DNA from: Bacillus kexueae
GTDB taxonomy: Bacteria; Bacillota; Bacilli; Bacillales; Aeribacillaceae
Assembly: GCF_022809095.1 (NCBI RefSeq)
Contig: NZ_JALAZE010000010.1
Coordinates: 53,006-117,005, forward strand
Length of the DNA: 64,000 nucleotides
Reading direction: 5' to 3'
In this document: positions 54,238 through 63,878 of the stretch, in pieces
How positions within the stretch are numbered: the first letter of the stretch is position 1
How the letters are laid out: each line of letters opens with the position of its first letter
Notes under the pieces: model-generated
Databases searched by the model: none
What the model was told of the DNA's origin: nothing
Seen by the model: only the letters and a program-made list of their open reading frames with translations
Program-made: the position numbers and the translations under genes

Positions 54238-54918
54238 TTAATATGCTCCCCTTTTAAATAAAACCACTATAATTGTCTTTAATAGAATTTTTATATCTAA
54301 CATAAAAGATTGATTATAAATATAATATAATTCGATATTAGTTCTTTCAGGATAACCAACACTACTTCTACCACTTACCTGCCAATAACCAGTTACTCCA
54401 GGTTTTACAGATAAAAATTCATTTACTTTATCCTTATATTCTTTTAGTTCTTCTTTAACAACTGGTCTAGGTCCTACTAAACTCATTTCACCTTTAAGGA
54501 CATTTATTAGTTGAGGAATTTCATCGATACTCGTTGCTCTAATAAACCGACCAAATCTTGTAATTCTTGGGTCTTCATGAGGTTCTAATTTATAACTATT
54601 TTCGATATATTTTTTATACAACTCATTATCTTGTTTTAGTTTTTCTTCAGCATTAACTACCATCGATCTAAATTTATAAATATAAAACTCTTTGCCACCC
54701 TTCCCAATACGTATCTGTTTAAAGAAAACAGGCCCTTTATTTTCTCCAAACATATAAAAAATAGATATAAATAAAAACAGAGGGCTAAGTGATATTAGCC
54801 CAAAGATTGCTCCTAAAATATCTATTATTCTTTTTGAAATATGAAAGGCAGCTTTATTTTGGGAGGCACTCTTTATATTTACATCTTGTGCTCCCATTTT
54901 ATATTTTACCTCTTCCAC
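54238..54918 (-). CDS. Initiating undecaprenyl-phosphate sugar-1-phosphate transferase
   Basis: About 226 residues. One hydrophobic helix (IIDILGAIFGLISLSPLFLFI), then the bacterial sugar-transferase core: KGPVFFKQIRIGKGGKEFYIYKFRSM (as two motifs, QIRIGKGGKEF and YKFRSM), RATSIDEIPQLINVLKGEMSLVGPRP (DE-PQ--NVL-G-M), and KPGVTGYWQVSGR. EpsL/WbaP-C-terminal type. It starts repeat-unit assembly on the lipid carrier. The start is uncertain: GTG 54918, 6 bp after AGGAGGTG, is preferred; ATG 54897 is possible. Confidence 0.9.
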   Translation of the reverse strand: MEEVKYKMGAQDVNIKSASQNKAAFHISKRIIDILGAIFGLISLSPLFLFISIFYMFGENKGPVFFKQIRIGKGGKEFYIYKFRSMVVNAEEKLKQDNELYKKYIENSYKLEPHEDPRITRFGRFIRATSIDEIPQLINVLKGEMSLVGPRPVVKEELKEYKDKVNEFLSVKPGVTGYWQVSGRSSVGYPERTNIELYYIYNQSFMLDIKILLKTIIVVLFKRGAY

Positions 54919-54930
54919 GTAGTACACCTC

Positions 54931-55818
54931 CTATACTTCAATCTTATTTTTTAATAAATCTTCCATAAACTTCATAACATCTTCTTTTAAATCCTCATGA
55001 TTCAACGCAAACTCCACCGTCGTTTTAATAAACCCTAACTTCTCCCCAACGTCATAACGCTTCCCTTCAAAATCGTAGGCAAATACACGTTGAATTTCGT
55101 TCAGACGTTGAATTGCATCCGTCAATTGAATTTCCCCACCAGCACCAATTTGCTGCTCTTCTAAAAACATGAAGATTTCTGGATTTAATACGTAACGGCC
55201 CATGATTGCTAAGTTCGAAGGGGCTGTTCCTTGCTTTGGTTTTTCGACAAACTGACGCACTTGATAACGACGACCGTTCTGTCCAATCGGATCAATAATA
55301 CCGTAACGATGTGTTTCACTTTCCGGTACTGTTTGGACCCCAATCACAGAGGCTTGTGTTTGTTCATACTCTTCGATTAATTGACGTAAGCACGGCTTCT
55401 CTGCTTGAACAATATCATCCCCTAACAGAACCGCAAATGGCTCGTCTCCGATAAACTTACGCGCACACCATACCGCATGCCCTAATCCTTTCGGCTCTTT
55501 CTGGCGAATATAATGAATATTCGCTAAATCAGAAGCATGTTTTACTTTTTCAAGGAGCTCAAACTTTTGTTTTTCCATTAAGTTTTGCTCGAGTTCAAAC
55601 GCATGATCGAAATGATCCTCAATCGCGCGCTTTCCTTTTCCTGTGACGATAATAATGTCTTCAATTCCAGATTCGATCGCTTCTTCTACTATGTATTGAA
55701 TCGTCGGTTTATCAACAATCGGTAACATTTCCTTCGGCATTGCTTTTGTCGCTGGTAAAAAGCGCGTACCAAGCCCCGCGGCAGGAATAATCGCTTTCTT
55801 GACTGTTTTCACTTTCAT
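54931..55818 (-). CDS. gtaB: UTP-glucose-1-phosphate uridylyltransferase
   Basis: 295 residues, the usual GtaB/GalU length. [45 protein letters not shown] and FVEKP are canonical, with EIQLTDAI near the C-terminus. It makes UDP-glucose for polysaccharide and teichoic-acid synthesis. GGGGGA precedes the ATG. It lies directly after the EAR RNA and a terminator, as the first gene downstream. Confidence 0.95.
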   Translation of the reverse strand: MKVKTVKKAIIPAAGLGTRFLPATKAMPKEMLPIVDKPTIQYIVEEAIESGIEDIIIVTGKGKRAIEDHFDHAFELEQNLMEKQKFELLEKVKHASDLANIHYIRQKEPKGLGHAVWCARKFIGDEPFAVLLGDDIVQAEKPCLRQLIEEYEQTQASVIGVQTVPESETHRYGIIDPIGQNGRRYQVRQFVEKPKQGTAPSNLAIMGRYVLNPEIFMFLEEQQIGAGGEIQLTDAIQRLNEIQRVFAYDFEGKRYDVGEKLGFIKTTVEFALNHEDLKEDVMKFMEDLLKNKIEV

Positions 55819-55871
55819 TTCCCCCTTATTTCATATAAAACATGAAGTACACCTTGTAGAGTATGAATTGT

Positions 55872-55916
55872 AAAAAAATCTAGATATAAAGACTACAAGG
55901 AATCACCATATCTAGA
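55872..55916 (-). terminator. Intrinsic terminator between EAR and gtaB
   Basis: On the minus strand TCTAGATAT (55908-55916) pairs with ATATCTAGA (55879-55887), followed by a seven-T run (55872-55878). It sits between the phosphatase gene and gtaB in the middle of the operon, so most transcripts would stop here unless antiterminated. Confidence 0.8.
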
Positions 55917-55935
55917 TCTTCTTATTAGTAAAATA

Positions 55936-56063
55936 GGGCATCTAACCCTACCTCACACCGCACCATTGACGACACGCGTCTAAGGTATTAAGACTGAATA
56001 CCCACAGCGCAGCCGAGTGCCCCCATTGATAAAGGTTAGGAGACATCACCTGAACAGAAGTGG
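55936..56063 (-). ncRNA. EAR (eps-associated RNA) processive antitermination element
   Basis: About 128 nt on the minus strand, in the gap between the PHP phosphatase and gtaB genes. It contains short blocks I recognise from the Bacillales EAR motif: CAGGTGATGTCTCCTAACC at the 5' side, GGGGGCACTCGGCTGCGC in the middle, and a 3' GGGTTAGATGCCC that pairs back (GTTAG/CTAAC). In B. subtilis EAR lies in the eps operon and lets polymerase read through distant terminators. Position and sequence both fit. A covariance-model search (Rfam EAR) would settle it. Confidence 0.8.
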
Positions 56064-56147
56064 ACCGAAACTCATACGTTTCGGTCGCAAAAAAACCACA
56101 ACAATCTTGTAGAAGATTATATCTTCTATTAAGGTTTGACTTACCTA

Positions 56148-56912
56148 TTAAAAAATTCCCAAAAACTTCTTCTTACGAACGCGTAAAGGTTCGTCCCGAT
56201 AAATAGATTGAGAATTTAAGATATACTCAGCATTCTCTTGTAAATAATAAACAGCATCCATCCCAAACTTTTGTTGTAAAGTATGATAGGCGTCTCTTAT
56301 ATGAAAGCCTCTCGTCTTTATGTTATGTGCATCGGATGCGATAACGTGTGCTAACCTCGCTTCGATTAAGTCGAACGAAAATTTCTGAATTTTTTTTCCG
56401 AATTTTCCGACTAAGCTTCCTGCAGTAATTTGCGCTAACGCCCCGCGCTTGACTAACTTGTATAGTAAATCACTGTTTTGCATAATCTCACTGTTGCGCT
56501 CTGGGTGAGCAATAATAGGCGTAATCCCTTTTAATTGCAAATCATAAATGAGTTGCTCAGCAAAACGCGGAACATGATTAGACGGGAACTCAATTAGAAC
56601 GTATTTCCCCTCATTCAATCCAATTAATCGGTTATTCTCTAAATCTTCTAAAAGTTCGCCGTAAAGGCGGATTTCTTGTCCTGAAACGACTTTAAGGGGA
56701 ATACCCTCTCGATCAAGTGCCGCTTGAAGTTTACGAACCCCTTCAATGACAATATCAGCTTCATTGTCATATTTCTCGTGTTTATGATGAGGCGTAGCCA
56801 CAATCGTTGCAATTCCTTCTTCTACCGCTTTCCGCGCCATTTCTATGCTCTCTGTCATGTGCTTCGCCCCGTCATCCACCTCAGGTAAAATGTGACAATG
56901 TAAATCGATCAT
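56148..56912 (-). CDS. CpsB/CapC-family PHP tyrosine-protein phosphatase
   Basis: 255 residues, YwqE-like. Metal-binding motifs: DLHCHILPEVDDGAK at the start, ATPHHKHEKY, PIIAHPERN and ASDAHN. It dephosphorylates the tyrosine kinase encoded next to it, controlling polymer assembly. ATG 56912 is chosen, 4 bp after GGGGGAG; an upstream in-frame ATG would precede that site. It is third in the operon and last before the EAR element. Confidence 0.92.
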   Translation of the reverse strand: MIDLHCHILPEVDDGAKHMTESIEMARKAVEEGIATIVATPHHKHEKYDNEADIVIEGVRKLQAALDREGIPLKVVSGQEIRLYGELLEDLENNRLIGLNEGKYVLIEFPSNHVPRFAEQLIYDLQLKGITPIIAHPERNSEIMQNSDLLYKLVKRGALAQITAGSLVGKFGKKIQKFSFDLIEARLAHVIASDAHNIKTRGFHIRDAYHTLQQKFGMDAVYYLQENAEYILNSQSIYRDEPLRVRKKKFLGIF

Positions 56913-57025
56913 AAAACTCCCCCTTCCACCAAAATAGGTCCAATAGCACATTTTTCTGTAAGACAATTACATATTGTAACAAATATTGAATAAAGTGAGA
57001 AGAGGGAAGTTTGTCGAATTATATC

Positions 57026-57736
57026 TTATTTCCCACCATAATAATAGTAATATTGACTGTCTTTCTTCTTCTTCCCGTTTAAGACAACCCCAAGAAGCTT
57101 CCCTTTTCCTACAGAAAGTGCTTCTTTTGCTTTCTGAGCTAGCTCCAATTCCGTTTTTCCGCTCCAAACTACTAAAATCGACCCATCCACATGGTTGGAG
57201 AGAATTTGAGCATCTGCTACCGCTAAAACAGGCGGGGTATCAAAGATAATCATGTCGTAAATCCCTTTAACCTCATTGATGAATTCCTTCATATGCTGTG
57301 AAGACAATAACTCCGCTGGGTTTGGTGGAATCGGACCACTCGTTAAAATATCTAAATTCTCAACCTCACACGGTTGAATAGCTTCTTGTAACGTTACTTG
57401 TCTTGTCAATACGCGCGTCAACCCGTAAATATTTTCGACACGGAACGTATAATGTGCTGTTGGCTTTCGTAAATCAGCATCAATTAATAATACCCTCTTC
57501 CCTTGCTGGGCAAACACAACAGCTAAATTCGCCGCTGTCGTCGACTTTCCTTCCCCAGGACTTCCTGATGTCACTAAAATCGTTTTCACTTCTTCATCTA
57601 CAGCCGAAAACTGAATATTAGTTCGAATTGTTCGATATTGCTCAGAAACAGGGGATTTCGGCATTTTGGCTGTAATTAATGATCGTTCGTTTCGCTTGAA
57701 AGTGGTACGATTTCCTTTTCCTCTATTACGCGCCAT
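57026..57736 (-). CDS. CpsD/CapB-family tyrosine-protein kinase
   Basis: 236 residues. BY-kinase motifs: Walker [11 protein letters not shown]' [10 protein letters not shown], Walker B MIIFDTPP, and a C-terminal tyrosine cluster (YYYYYGGK). [11 protein letters not shown] precedes the P-loop as usual. It pairs with the membrane activator encoded by the overlapping gene upstream and autophosphorylates on the Tyr tail. GGGGGAG ribosome site. YwqD-like. Confidence 0.94.
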   Translation of the reverse strand: MARNRGKGNRTTFKRNERSLITAKMPKSPVSEQYRTIRTNIQFSAVDEEVKTILVTSGSPGEGKSTTAANLAVVFAQQGKRVLLIDADLRKPTAHYTFRVENIYGLTRVLTRQVTLQEAIQPCEVENLDILTSGPIPPNPAELLSSQHMKEFINEVKGIYDMIIFDTPPVLAVADAQILSNHVDGSILVVWSGKTELELAQKAKEALSVGKGKLLGVVLNGKKKKDSQYYYYYGGK

Positions 57737-58469
57737 ATGACTCCCCCCTTACACGCTGCTTCGTCGCTGTTACTTGTGTACTTTTTGATGCGTCATCATC
57801 CATTTCAGAAATCGCTCCAAGGACTGGTAGCTGCAATACTCTCTCAATATCTTGCTCCGTCTTAATCGTGTTATCTAAATACTCTAGTAAAAACGCAAGA
57901 CCAACACCAGTCATTAACCCAACGACAAACGCAATGGCCATATTCAGGACAGGCTGTGGCTTGACTGGTGACGGATTTTCTTTTACTTCCGCAGTCGATA
58001 AAATGTTCACATTATCGACATTCATAATTTGTTTAATTTCACTTTGGAAAACCGTTGCGATTGTGTTCGCAATTTGTGCAGCGCGTTCTGGATCTTCATC
58101 CTGCACCGAAATATTCACAACTTGCGAATCCTTCTCACTATTTACCGTAATCTTCTCATTTAATGACTCGACAGATTCATCAATATTCATTCGATCAATG
58201 ACTTTGTCCAAAATCGCAGGGCTTTTAATAATGACGTTATACGTATTAATTAACTGTAAGTTCGTTTGGATTTCGTTATATTGGAATGTTGCTTGATCCC
58301 CTTTAGCTTGGTTCACTAATATTTGAGTTGAAGATTGATAGATTGGGGTAATAAAAAAGTAACTAATAATTCCACTTGTCATTGTTGCGAGTGCTGTAAT
58401 CATGACAATGAGCGCTAAGCGCTTTCGCAATGTCGCAAATAGTTCTTTAAGGCTAATTGTCTCTTCCAT
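57726..58469 (-). CDS. Wzz/YveK-family chain-length determinant, kinase activator
   Basis: 247 residues. Two transmembrane helices at about 18-38 and 170-190 flank an extracellular domain. A proline-rich segment ([12 protein letters not shown]) before the second helix is the Wzz signature. The short cytoplasmic tail activates the kinase. ATG 58469 follows GGAGGTCAGC; an upstream in-frame ATG at 58499 lacks a site. It is the first gene of the operon and overlaps the kinase start by 11 bp. YwqC-like. Confidence 0.92.
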   Translation of the reverse strand: MEETISLKELFATLRKRLALIVMITALATMTSGIISYFFITPIYQSSTQILVNQAKGDQATFQYNEIQTNLQLINTYNVIIKSPAILDKVIDRMNIDESVESLNEKITVNSEKDSQVVNISVQDEDPERAAQIANTIATVFQSEIKQIMNVDNVNILSTAEVKENPSPVKPQPVLNMAIAFVVGLMTGVGLAFLLEYLDNTIKTEQDIERVLQLPVLGAISEMDDDASKSTQVTATKQRVRGESYGA

Positions 58470-58569
58470 GCTGACCTCCAGTTTTTCAAATTTTTGCATG
58501 TTTTCTATTATAAAAGTTTTACTGCTTGTATTCTACTGTTTTCAACATTTTTTTCATTACCTGCTTTTC

Positions 58570-58597
58570 ATTATACTTAAACTTAGCAGATTTTCCA
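58570..58597 (-). promoter_or_regulatory. Candidate promoter of the exopolysaccharide operon
   Basis: On the minus strand a perfect TATAAT (58570-58575) is preceded 16 bp upstream by TGGAAA (58592-58597). It lies about 100 bp before the Wzz start. The -35 is weak, so an activator may be needed. Confidence 0.4.
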
Positions 58598-58620
58598 TAA
58601 TATTTACAATTCTTTTACAA

Positions 58621-58655
58621 ACGAAATGGGTGGATATTTATACCACCCATTTCGT
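58621..58655 (-). terminator. Hairpin after the 43-codon gene
   Basis: ACGAAATGGGTGG (58621-58633) and CCACCCATTTCGT (58643-58655) pair perfectly; on the minus strand TTTGT follows. It separates the small gene at 58707 from the exopolysaccharide operon. Confidence 0.75.
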
Positions 58656-58706
58656 TAAAATCTCTCGATTCTGGTTGTTCATTCATTCGTTGCGTCGAGG
58701 GATTCT

Positions 58707-58838
58707 TTAATTTAATATAACTGGAATAACGCCACCAAGGACGATTGCTGCAACAGGGAGTGCGATATACATGAGTAGCTTCTTCCGCTGTTTTTTCGCC
58801 TCAATCTCTTCTGGAGTTAACCATTTATGTTCCACCAT
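58707..58838 (-). CDS. Small single-helix membrane protein (43 aa)
   Basis: 43 codons with a near-perfect ribosome site (GGGAGGAAAGA). The sequence has a charged N-terminal half (LTPEEIEAKKQRKK) and one C-terminal transmembrane helix (LLMYIALPVAAIVLGGVIPV). No family recognised. A terminator follows at 58621, so it is an independent unit. Confidence 0.7.
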   Translation of the reverse strand: MVEHKWLTPEEIEAKKQRKKLLMYIALPVAAIVLGGVIPVILN

Positions 58839-59002
58839 TCTTTCCTCCCTCGGGGTCATACTGTTTAGAAAATAGAGAAGTCCATTCTTTTTATCGTCCC
58901 TTCACGGAGCACCTTTTATGAACACGACAAAAATGAGAAATTGAACCTAAAGACACACAGGTCGGAGGTCACATTTCCTTTTACTTTCTAGCTCAAACTC
59001 AA

Positions 59003-59048
59003 TAAAAAAAGTGCCGAAAGTCTATTTTCATAAACTATCGGCACTTTT
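59003..59048 (-). terminator. Terminator after the 46-codon gene
   Basis: On the minus strand AAAAGTGCCGATAGT pairs with ACTTTCGGCACTTTT (one mismatch), continuing into a T run opposite 59004-59010. Confidence 0.85.
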
Positions 59049-59051
59049 CGA

Positions 59052-59192
59052 TTATGCGATGACATTTTTAAGATCCGTTTCAATCAATCTCAACAACTCT
59101 TCTGTTGTCACATTTTTCGAATTCTCGCCCTTTTGGTAGGCGTTCAAGAGCACTTTTAAGAACTCCTCTTGCATAGGCAATTTATCTTCCAT
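59052..59192 (-). CDS. Small soluble protein (46 aa)
   Basis: 46 codons, no membrane segment, helical and acidic: LPMQEEFLKVLLNAYQKGE, then a central VTTEELLRLI. GGAAGGACG lies about 8 bp upstream, a weak site. A strong terminator immediately follows the stop, which supports expression. Family not recognised. Divergent from ywqB. Confidence 0.62.
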   Translation of the reverse strand: MEDKLPMQEEFLKVLLNAYQKGENSKNVTTEELLRLIETDLKNVIA

Positions 59193-59400
59193 TCTTCAAA
59201 GCGTCCTTCCATTTACATTTTTAGTCAATTAATCTATGAAGATTATACTAGATGTCGGACAACCATGACAATCTTTTTTTACAATCTTCGAACTTCTTCT
59301 GTCTTTTTTGTCGGCTTTTCGTAAATTTTTATCCTTCCTTAATCCGTACCCGCTTTTCGGTTATAATGAAACGTAAAGATTTTATTTAGGAGCGGACGTT

Positions 59401-61008
59401 ATGTTAGCGCGAGAGATTAAAAAAGAGCAAGTGTTGTCGTGCGGTGAGAGTGTGCTGAAATATCTTTCACCGACGAATGAAGAGCATCAACAGCTAGTGA
59501 AAAAAGGCTTATTGCTGTATCGGCAAGGCCTTGTCTTTAATGTGAAGGTTTCAAATGCCGTTGTAAGGGCCAGCGTGCAAGATGTGACACCGGTGAAGGT
59601 TTCCCTCGATTTAGACTACGCACCGATGAGTTCGTGCAGTTGTCCGAAGGCGTATCCGTGCCGTCACTTGCTCGCGGTACTCTTTTATGTATATGCAACG
59701 TCAGGTCTACTTGGTTCCTTTTTGGAAGAGTGGAAACGTGGAGAAGAGCGCGGAAAATTAGCGAAGTTAACGGAAGCCGGCTTGATTAAAAAAGGAAGCG
59801 ACTTAAAGCTTGAATCAGTGGAGAGCTGGTATCGGTTGTTCCATCAAGAATGGAATCAGCTTAGCCATCGCCTCCTGTCACCCAATCAACTCATCCAGTC
59901 GGTTTATCGCCAATTGTATCCGAAATTAAAGCGATCGGCCCCGTGGAAACAAGAGTTAAAACCACTTTATTTCATTCATGTCGGGCTGTTCACCTTAGAC
60001 CGAATGCTTACGTGTCTGAAGGAACAGCACGTTTCCGAAGATTATCAAAATCAAGTGATGTTTTCTTATGTCAATGCGCTACAAGAAGAAGTGACTAGTG
60101 GAGCGAACCAGCTTCGGGTTAATCGTCAATCGTTTTCGCTCGAATCTAACTTACACGATTCGGTTCCGTACGTGCGTGAGTTATTAACGAATCATTCTCC
60201 CTTTTTATTCGAGCGGTTCTCCATTTACCGTACGATTTGGCTAAAAGTGCTCGTTGACTTATTGGAAGAAGAGAAAACATGGGTAGAAGAATCAGTGAAA
60301 GAACATCCACACTCACTCGAATTAACTCTCGCGTCTTTAAACATTGCCTTTATGGAAGGGCGAGATAAGGATGTCATTGATCGCTTAGCGGATTTTGATG
60401 CGATGATGGTGCCGTATTCGCTTGACTGGTTCGGCGATATTGTCGAGCAAAAGGCGTGGGAGCGATTTTCCCCTTGGAAAGACTATTATATACAGTTTAT
60501 CGGCCAGTTTTTACACGACGATCTACCATCTTACATGAAGCGACAAGTCGTGGACTTTTTAATCCAGCAGTTTGAGGAGTATGCGGATGAGACTGGGGAT
60601 ATGGAGGTACTGATTGAAGCGTGTCATCACATGCTGCCCTACAGCTTCGGGACGTACAATGCGTTATTACTCGAGAGGGAGAGCTATACGGACTGGCTAG
60701 ATTTACAAGACGTCACAGGCTTAGTAATCGAAGATTTCGAGACGTCGTTTATTAAAAGAATGGAGAAAGAGGCGCCGCACGCGCTCATCCCGTTACTACA
60801 TCGTGCGGTTCAACAGCGTCTTCTGGAGAAAAATCGCGCAAGCTACAAACAAGCGGTGAGGCATTTAAAACGACTGAAGCGCATGTATAAAAAAGACAAG
60901 AAAATCGACGTATGGGAAAGCTATTTTCAAAAAATAGTCGAGCAACATAAACGACTCCGCGCTTTCCAAGAAGAGTTGAAGAAAGGGAAGTTGTTGGATG
61001 ATGAATAA
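59401..61008 (+). CDS. ywqB: SWIM zinc-finger protein (YwqB-like)
   Basis: 535 residues. The SWIM motif CSCPKAYPCRH (CxCx4CxH) lies near residues 78-90, followed by LLAVLFYVYATSG; the rest is helical with no catalytic motif. SWIM proteins bind DNA or protein partners. It overlaps the SNF2 helicase gene by 11 bp. In B. subtilis ywqB-ywqA are likewise adjacent and lie next to the Wzz/kinase/phosphatase genes, so the neighbourhood is conserved. GGAGCGG precedes the ATG. Confidence 0.88.
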   Translation: MLAREIKKEQVLSCGESVLKYLSPTNEEHQQLVKKGLLLYRQGLVFNVKVSNAVVRASVQDVTPVKVSLDLDYAPMSSCSCPKAYPCRHLLAVLFYVYATSGLLGSFLEEWKRGEERGKLAKLTEAGLIKKGSDLKLESVESWYRLFHQEWNQLSHRLLSPNQLIQSVYRQLYPKLKRSAPWKQELKPLYFIHVGLFTLDRMLTCLKEQHVSEDYQNQVMFSYVNALQEEVTSGANQLRVNRQSFSLESNLHDSVPYVRELLTNHSPFLFERFSIYRTIWLKVLVDLLEEEKTWVEESVKEHPHSLELTLASLNIAFMEGRDKDVIDRLADFDAMMVPYSLDWFGDIVEQKAWERFSPWKDYYIQFIGQFLHDDLPSYMKRQVVDFLIQQFEEYADETGDMEVLIEACHHMLPYSFGTYNALLLERESYTDWLDLQDVTGLVIEDFETSFIKRMEKEAPHALIPLLHRAVQQRLLEKNRASYKQAVRHLKRLKRMYKKDKKIDVWESYFQKIVEQHKRLRAFQEELKKGKLLDDE

Positions 61009-63736
61009 AGAGACCTTTTACATCTTAGGCGAACGGCTAGAAGACGGAAACTACGTCCTCGTTTGTGTCGATGAAGAAAGCCGCATTCTTCGGACTGATT
61101 TTTGGGCACCGAAGCTGTTTTTACATCATGCTTCCTCGTTTTACGGCACGATGTTTGTCGAGGCATTCGGTGACAAAATCGTTGTGTCGCCGTTTATGGC
61201 GCTTGAGTTGTTTGCTGGCGGGACGCATAACCAGTTTTTCCACTTTTCGTTTGATGAGGTGTTTCATCGGGAGCTTGAAATGGCTCGAGCAATGTATGAA
61301 GCGATTCAAGCAGGGCAATTTATGCCGGACTTTGAAGCGTTCCAAAAGGGCGAGCTTCGTTTCCGTCCGATTGAAGACGACATCGAGGATGTGGACTGGT
61401 TTTCGGAATGTGTCATGGATGTCATGGCCCAAAATCCGGTCATTCAAGAGGCATGGAATACTATAGTAGAAAAGTACCCAGTGCTAAAAACGATGGATGG
61501 TCAGTTTATCGATGAAGAAGACTTTTTGGAGCGAATCGGCTGGAAAATGAATGATTTACCGTTTACGATTGGCCTCCGCTTAAATGAACCAGAGTGGGAC
61601 GGCGATGATTGGAAAATCGAGCTCTTTTTACGAAATCGGAAGTCCGGTGACGTTCGCTTTTTTACTGGGGAAAAGAGCCTTCCAGCGAGATGGAAGCCAC
61701 ATTTTTCAACGATTGAGCGCGAGCAAGAACGGTTTCAAAAGATTGTGCCATGGCTATCGATCGAAAGTGGTACCGCCCTTTTATCAGAAGACGAAGCGTG
61801 GCGCTTTTTAACGGAAGCGAGCGAAACGTTTGTTCATATGGGCATTGAGATTTTACTTCCGTCGTGGTGGGACGTCGTGCGCGAGGCGAAAATGATGATT
61901 AAAGCGAAGATGCCGTCTATAACAAGAGGCCCGTCGTTCGTCGGGCTAAACAGCTTAGTCGACTTCGACTGGCGCTTTGCGACAAACGGTGTCGAAATGA
62001 CAGAAGAAGAGTTTTTAAAGCTTGTGGACGGCAACCGCCGCCTCGTCCATTACAAAGGACAGTGGATTAAACTCGACCCTGCGTTTATTGCCCAAGTCAA
62101 AAAAGTGTTAGAGCGAGCCGAGACAGAAGGCTTGCACGTTCAAGACATCTTGCAGCAAGAATTTCTCGCCTCAGACGATCGACACGAAGGAGAAGATGAC
62201 CTGCGTGCGTTTGCGAACATTCAAATTGAATTGAACGCTCAAATGAAAAAGCTGCTCAAACAAATGAATAACGTTGAGGAAATTCCAGTCGTAGACGTAC
62301 CGAAAAGCTTACATGGGGAACTAAGGCCGTATCAGCACCAAGGGGTCAACTGGCTCCTCTTTTTACGTCAGTTCGGCTTCGGCGCTTGTTTAGCCGACGA
62401 TATGGGCCTTGGGAAAACGGTGCAAATGATCACGTACTTTTTGTCGGTGAAGGAACGTGAAGGCATGCAAACACCGGCTTTGATCATTGCCCCAACCTCC
62501 GTTCTCGGCAACTGGCAAAAGGAATTGGAAAAGTTCGCACCAAGCTTAAACGTGAAGCTTCATTACGGCCCTAATCGTCAAAAAGGCGATGCATTTGAGC
62601 CATTTTTAGAAGGAGCGGACGTCATCATTACGTCTTACGGACTGAGCCATGCCGATTTTGATGAACTTTCAAGCGTTACATGGAACACGATTTGCCTAGA
62701 CGAGGCGCAAAATATTAAAAATGCCCATACGAAGCAGTCGCGCGCCATTCGGAAATTAAAAGGGTTACACCATATCGCCCTAACCGGTACACCGATGGAA
62801 AATCGCTTAAGTGAACTGTGGTCCATTTTTGATTTTATTAATAAAGGGTATTTAGGAACACTCCACCGCTTCCAGCAAACGTTCGTCGCCCCGATCGAAA
62901 AAGACCGAAGCGAAGAAAAAATTGAGGACTTACGCCGCCTCATTAAACCGTTTTTACTTCGCCGAACGAAGCGCGATGAACAAGTCCAACTCAATTTACC
63001 GGATAAACAAGAGCAAAAAGAATACATCGCCCTAACCGTCGAGCAAGCTTCCCTATACGAACAGCTCGTCAAAGATACGTTTGATTCCGTGTTAACCATG
63101 AAAGGATTTGAGCGAAAAGCGCTCATTTTACAAATGCTCGGCAAGCTCAAACAGCTCTGTAATCACCCTTCGCTTTACTTAAAAGAAGACGCGCCGACAA
63201 AGATGATCGAGCGGTCACATAAATTAGAGAAGCTCATTGATCTAATTGGATCGATTCAGGAACAAGGCGAAAGCTGTCTCATTTTCACCCAATACATCAA
63301 AATGGGCGAAATGATGAAAGAGCTCCTGCAAAAAGAGTTCAATACGAAGGTTCTCTTCTTAAACGGAAGCTTATCGAAAACCGAGCGAGACAAGATGGTC
63401 GAATCGTTCCAAAACAGAGAAGCAACCATTCTCATTCTGTCGCTAAAAGCCGGCGGTACGGGACTGAATTTAACAGCGGCAAACCACGTCATTCATTTTG
63501 ACCGTTGGTGGAATCCAGCGGTTGAAAACCAAGCAACGGACCGTGCATACCGAATCGGCCAAAAACGATTTGTTCACGTGCACAAATTCATTACGACCGG
63601 AACGATTGAAGAAAAAATCGACCAAATGATTGAGAAAAAACAATCGTTAAACGACGAAATCATTCAAAGTGACAACTGGATTACCGAGCTTTCATCCGAT
63701 GAATTGAAGGAATTGTTCACACTAACCGGCGTGTAA
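60998..63736 (+). CDS. ywqA: SNF2-family DNA helicase (YwqA-like)
   Basis: 912 residues. The N-terminal 430 residues are an extension typical of bacterial SNF2 (DUF3670-like in part). The helicase core follows: motif I ADDMGLGKTVQ, II LDEAQNIKN, III LTGTPMENRLSELWS, IV-V LFLNGSLSKTERD and LSLKAGGTGLNLTAANHVI, VI ATDRAYRIGQ. All motifs are intact, so an ATP-driven DNA translocase is expected. The start has a doubled ATG (60998/61001) overlapping the ywqB stop region, so the two are coupled. Confidence 0.95.
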   Translation: MMNKETFYILGERLEDGNYVLVCVDEESRILRTDFWAPKLFLHHASSFYGTMFVEAFGDKIVVSPFMALELFAGGTHNQFFHFSFDEVFHRELEMARAMYEAIQAGQFMPDFEAFQKGELRFRPIEDDIEDVDWFSECVMDVMAQNPVIQEAWNTIVEKYPVLKTMDGQFIDEEDFLERIGWKMNDLPFTIGLRLNEPEWDGDDWKIELFLRNRKSGDVRFFTGEKSLPARWKPHFSTIEREQERFQKIVPWLSIESGTALLSEDEAWRFLTEASETFVHMGIEILLPSWWDVVREAKMMIKAKMPSITRGPSFVGLNSLVDFDWRFATNGVEMTEEEFLKLVDGNRRLVHYKGQWIKLDPAFIAQVKKVLERAETEGLHVQDILQQEFLASDDRHEGEDDLRAFANIQIELNAQMKKLLKQMNNVEEIPVVDVPKSLHGELRPYQHQGVNWLLFLRQFGFGACLADDMGLGKTVQMITYFLSVKEREGMQTPALIIAPTSVLGNWQKELEKFAPSLNVKLHYGPNRQKGDAFEPFLEGADVIITSYGLSHADFDELSSVTWNTICLDEAQNIKNAHTKQSRAIRKLKGLHHIALTGTPMENRLSELWSIFDFINKGYLGTLHRFQQTFVAPIEKDRSEEKIEDLRRLIKPFLLRRTKRDEQVQLNLPDKQEQKEYIALTVEQASLYEQLVKDTFDSVLTMKGFERKALILQMLGKLKQLCNHPSLYLKEDAPTKMIERSHKLEKLIDLIGSIQEQGESCLIFTQYIKMGEMMKELLQKEFNTKVLFLNGSLSKTERDKMVESFQNREATILILSLKAGGTGLNLTAANHVIHFDRWWNPAVENQATDRAYRIGQKRFVHVHKFITTGTIEEKIDQMIEKKQSLNDEIIQSDNWITELSSDELKELFTLTGV

Positions 63737-63757
63737 CAGGCGGTAGGAGGTATGTAA

Positions 63758-63853
63758 ATGGCGAACGAAAAGAAAGAAGAGAAAAAATCCCCGGAGTGGG
63801 AGAAACTGTACGAATTGATTATGAAAACAGTAGGAAAATCATCCTCTAAATAG
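63758..63853 (+). CDS. Small charged protein downstream of ywqA (31 aa)
   Basis: 31 codons preceded by a perfect TAGGAGGTA ribosome site. Charged N-terminus (ANEKKEEKKSPEW), then a short helix (KLYELIMKTVGK). It lies 21 bp after the ywqA stop and is probably co-transcribed. No family recognised; too short to assign. Confidence 0.6.
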   Translation: MANEKKEEKKSPEWEKLYELIMKTVGKSSSK

Positions 63854-63878
63854 AAAACAAGCGAATGTCGATATGAAG

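Noticed and set aside
56066..56091. GACCGAAAC/GTTTCGGTC hairpin as a terminator before EAR
   Set aside because: The T run lies on the upstream side for the minus-strand transcript, so it is not a functional intrinsic terminator there.
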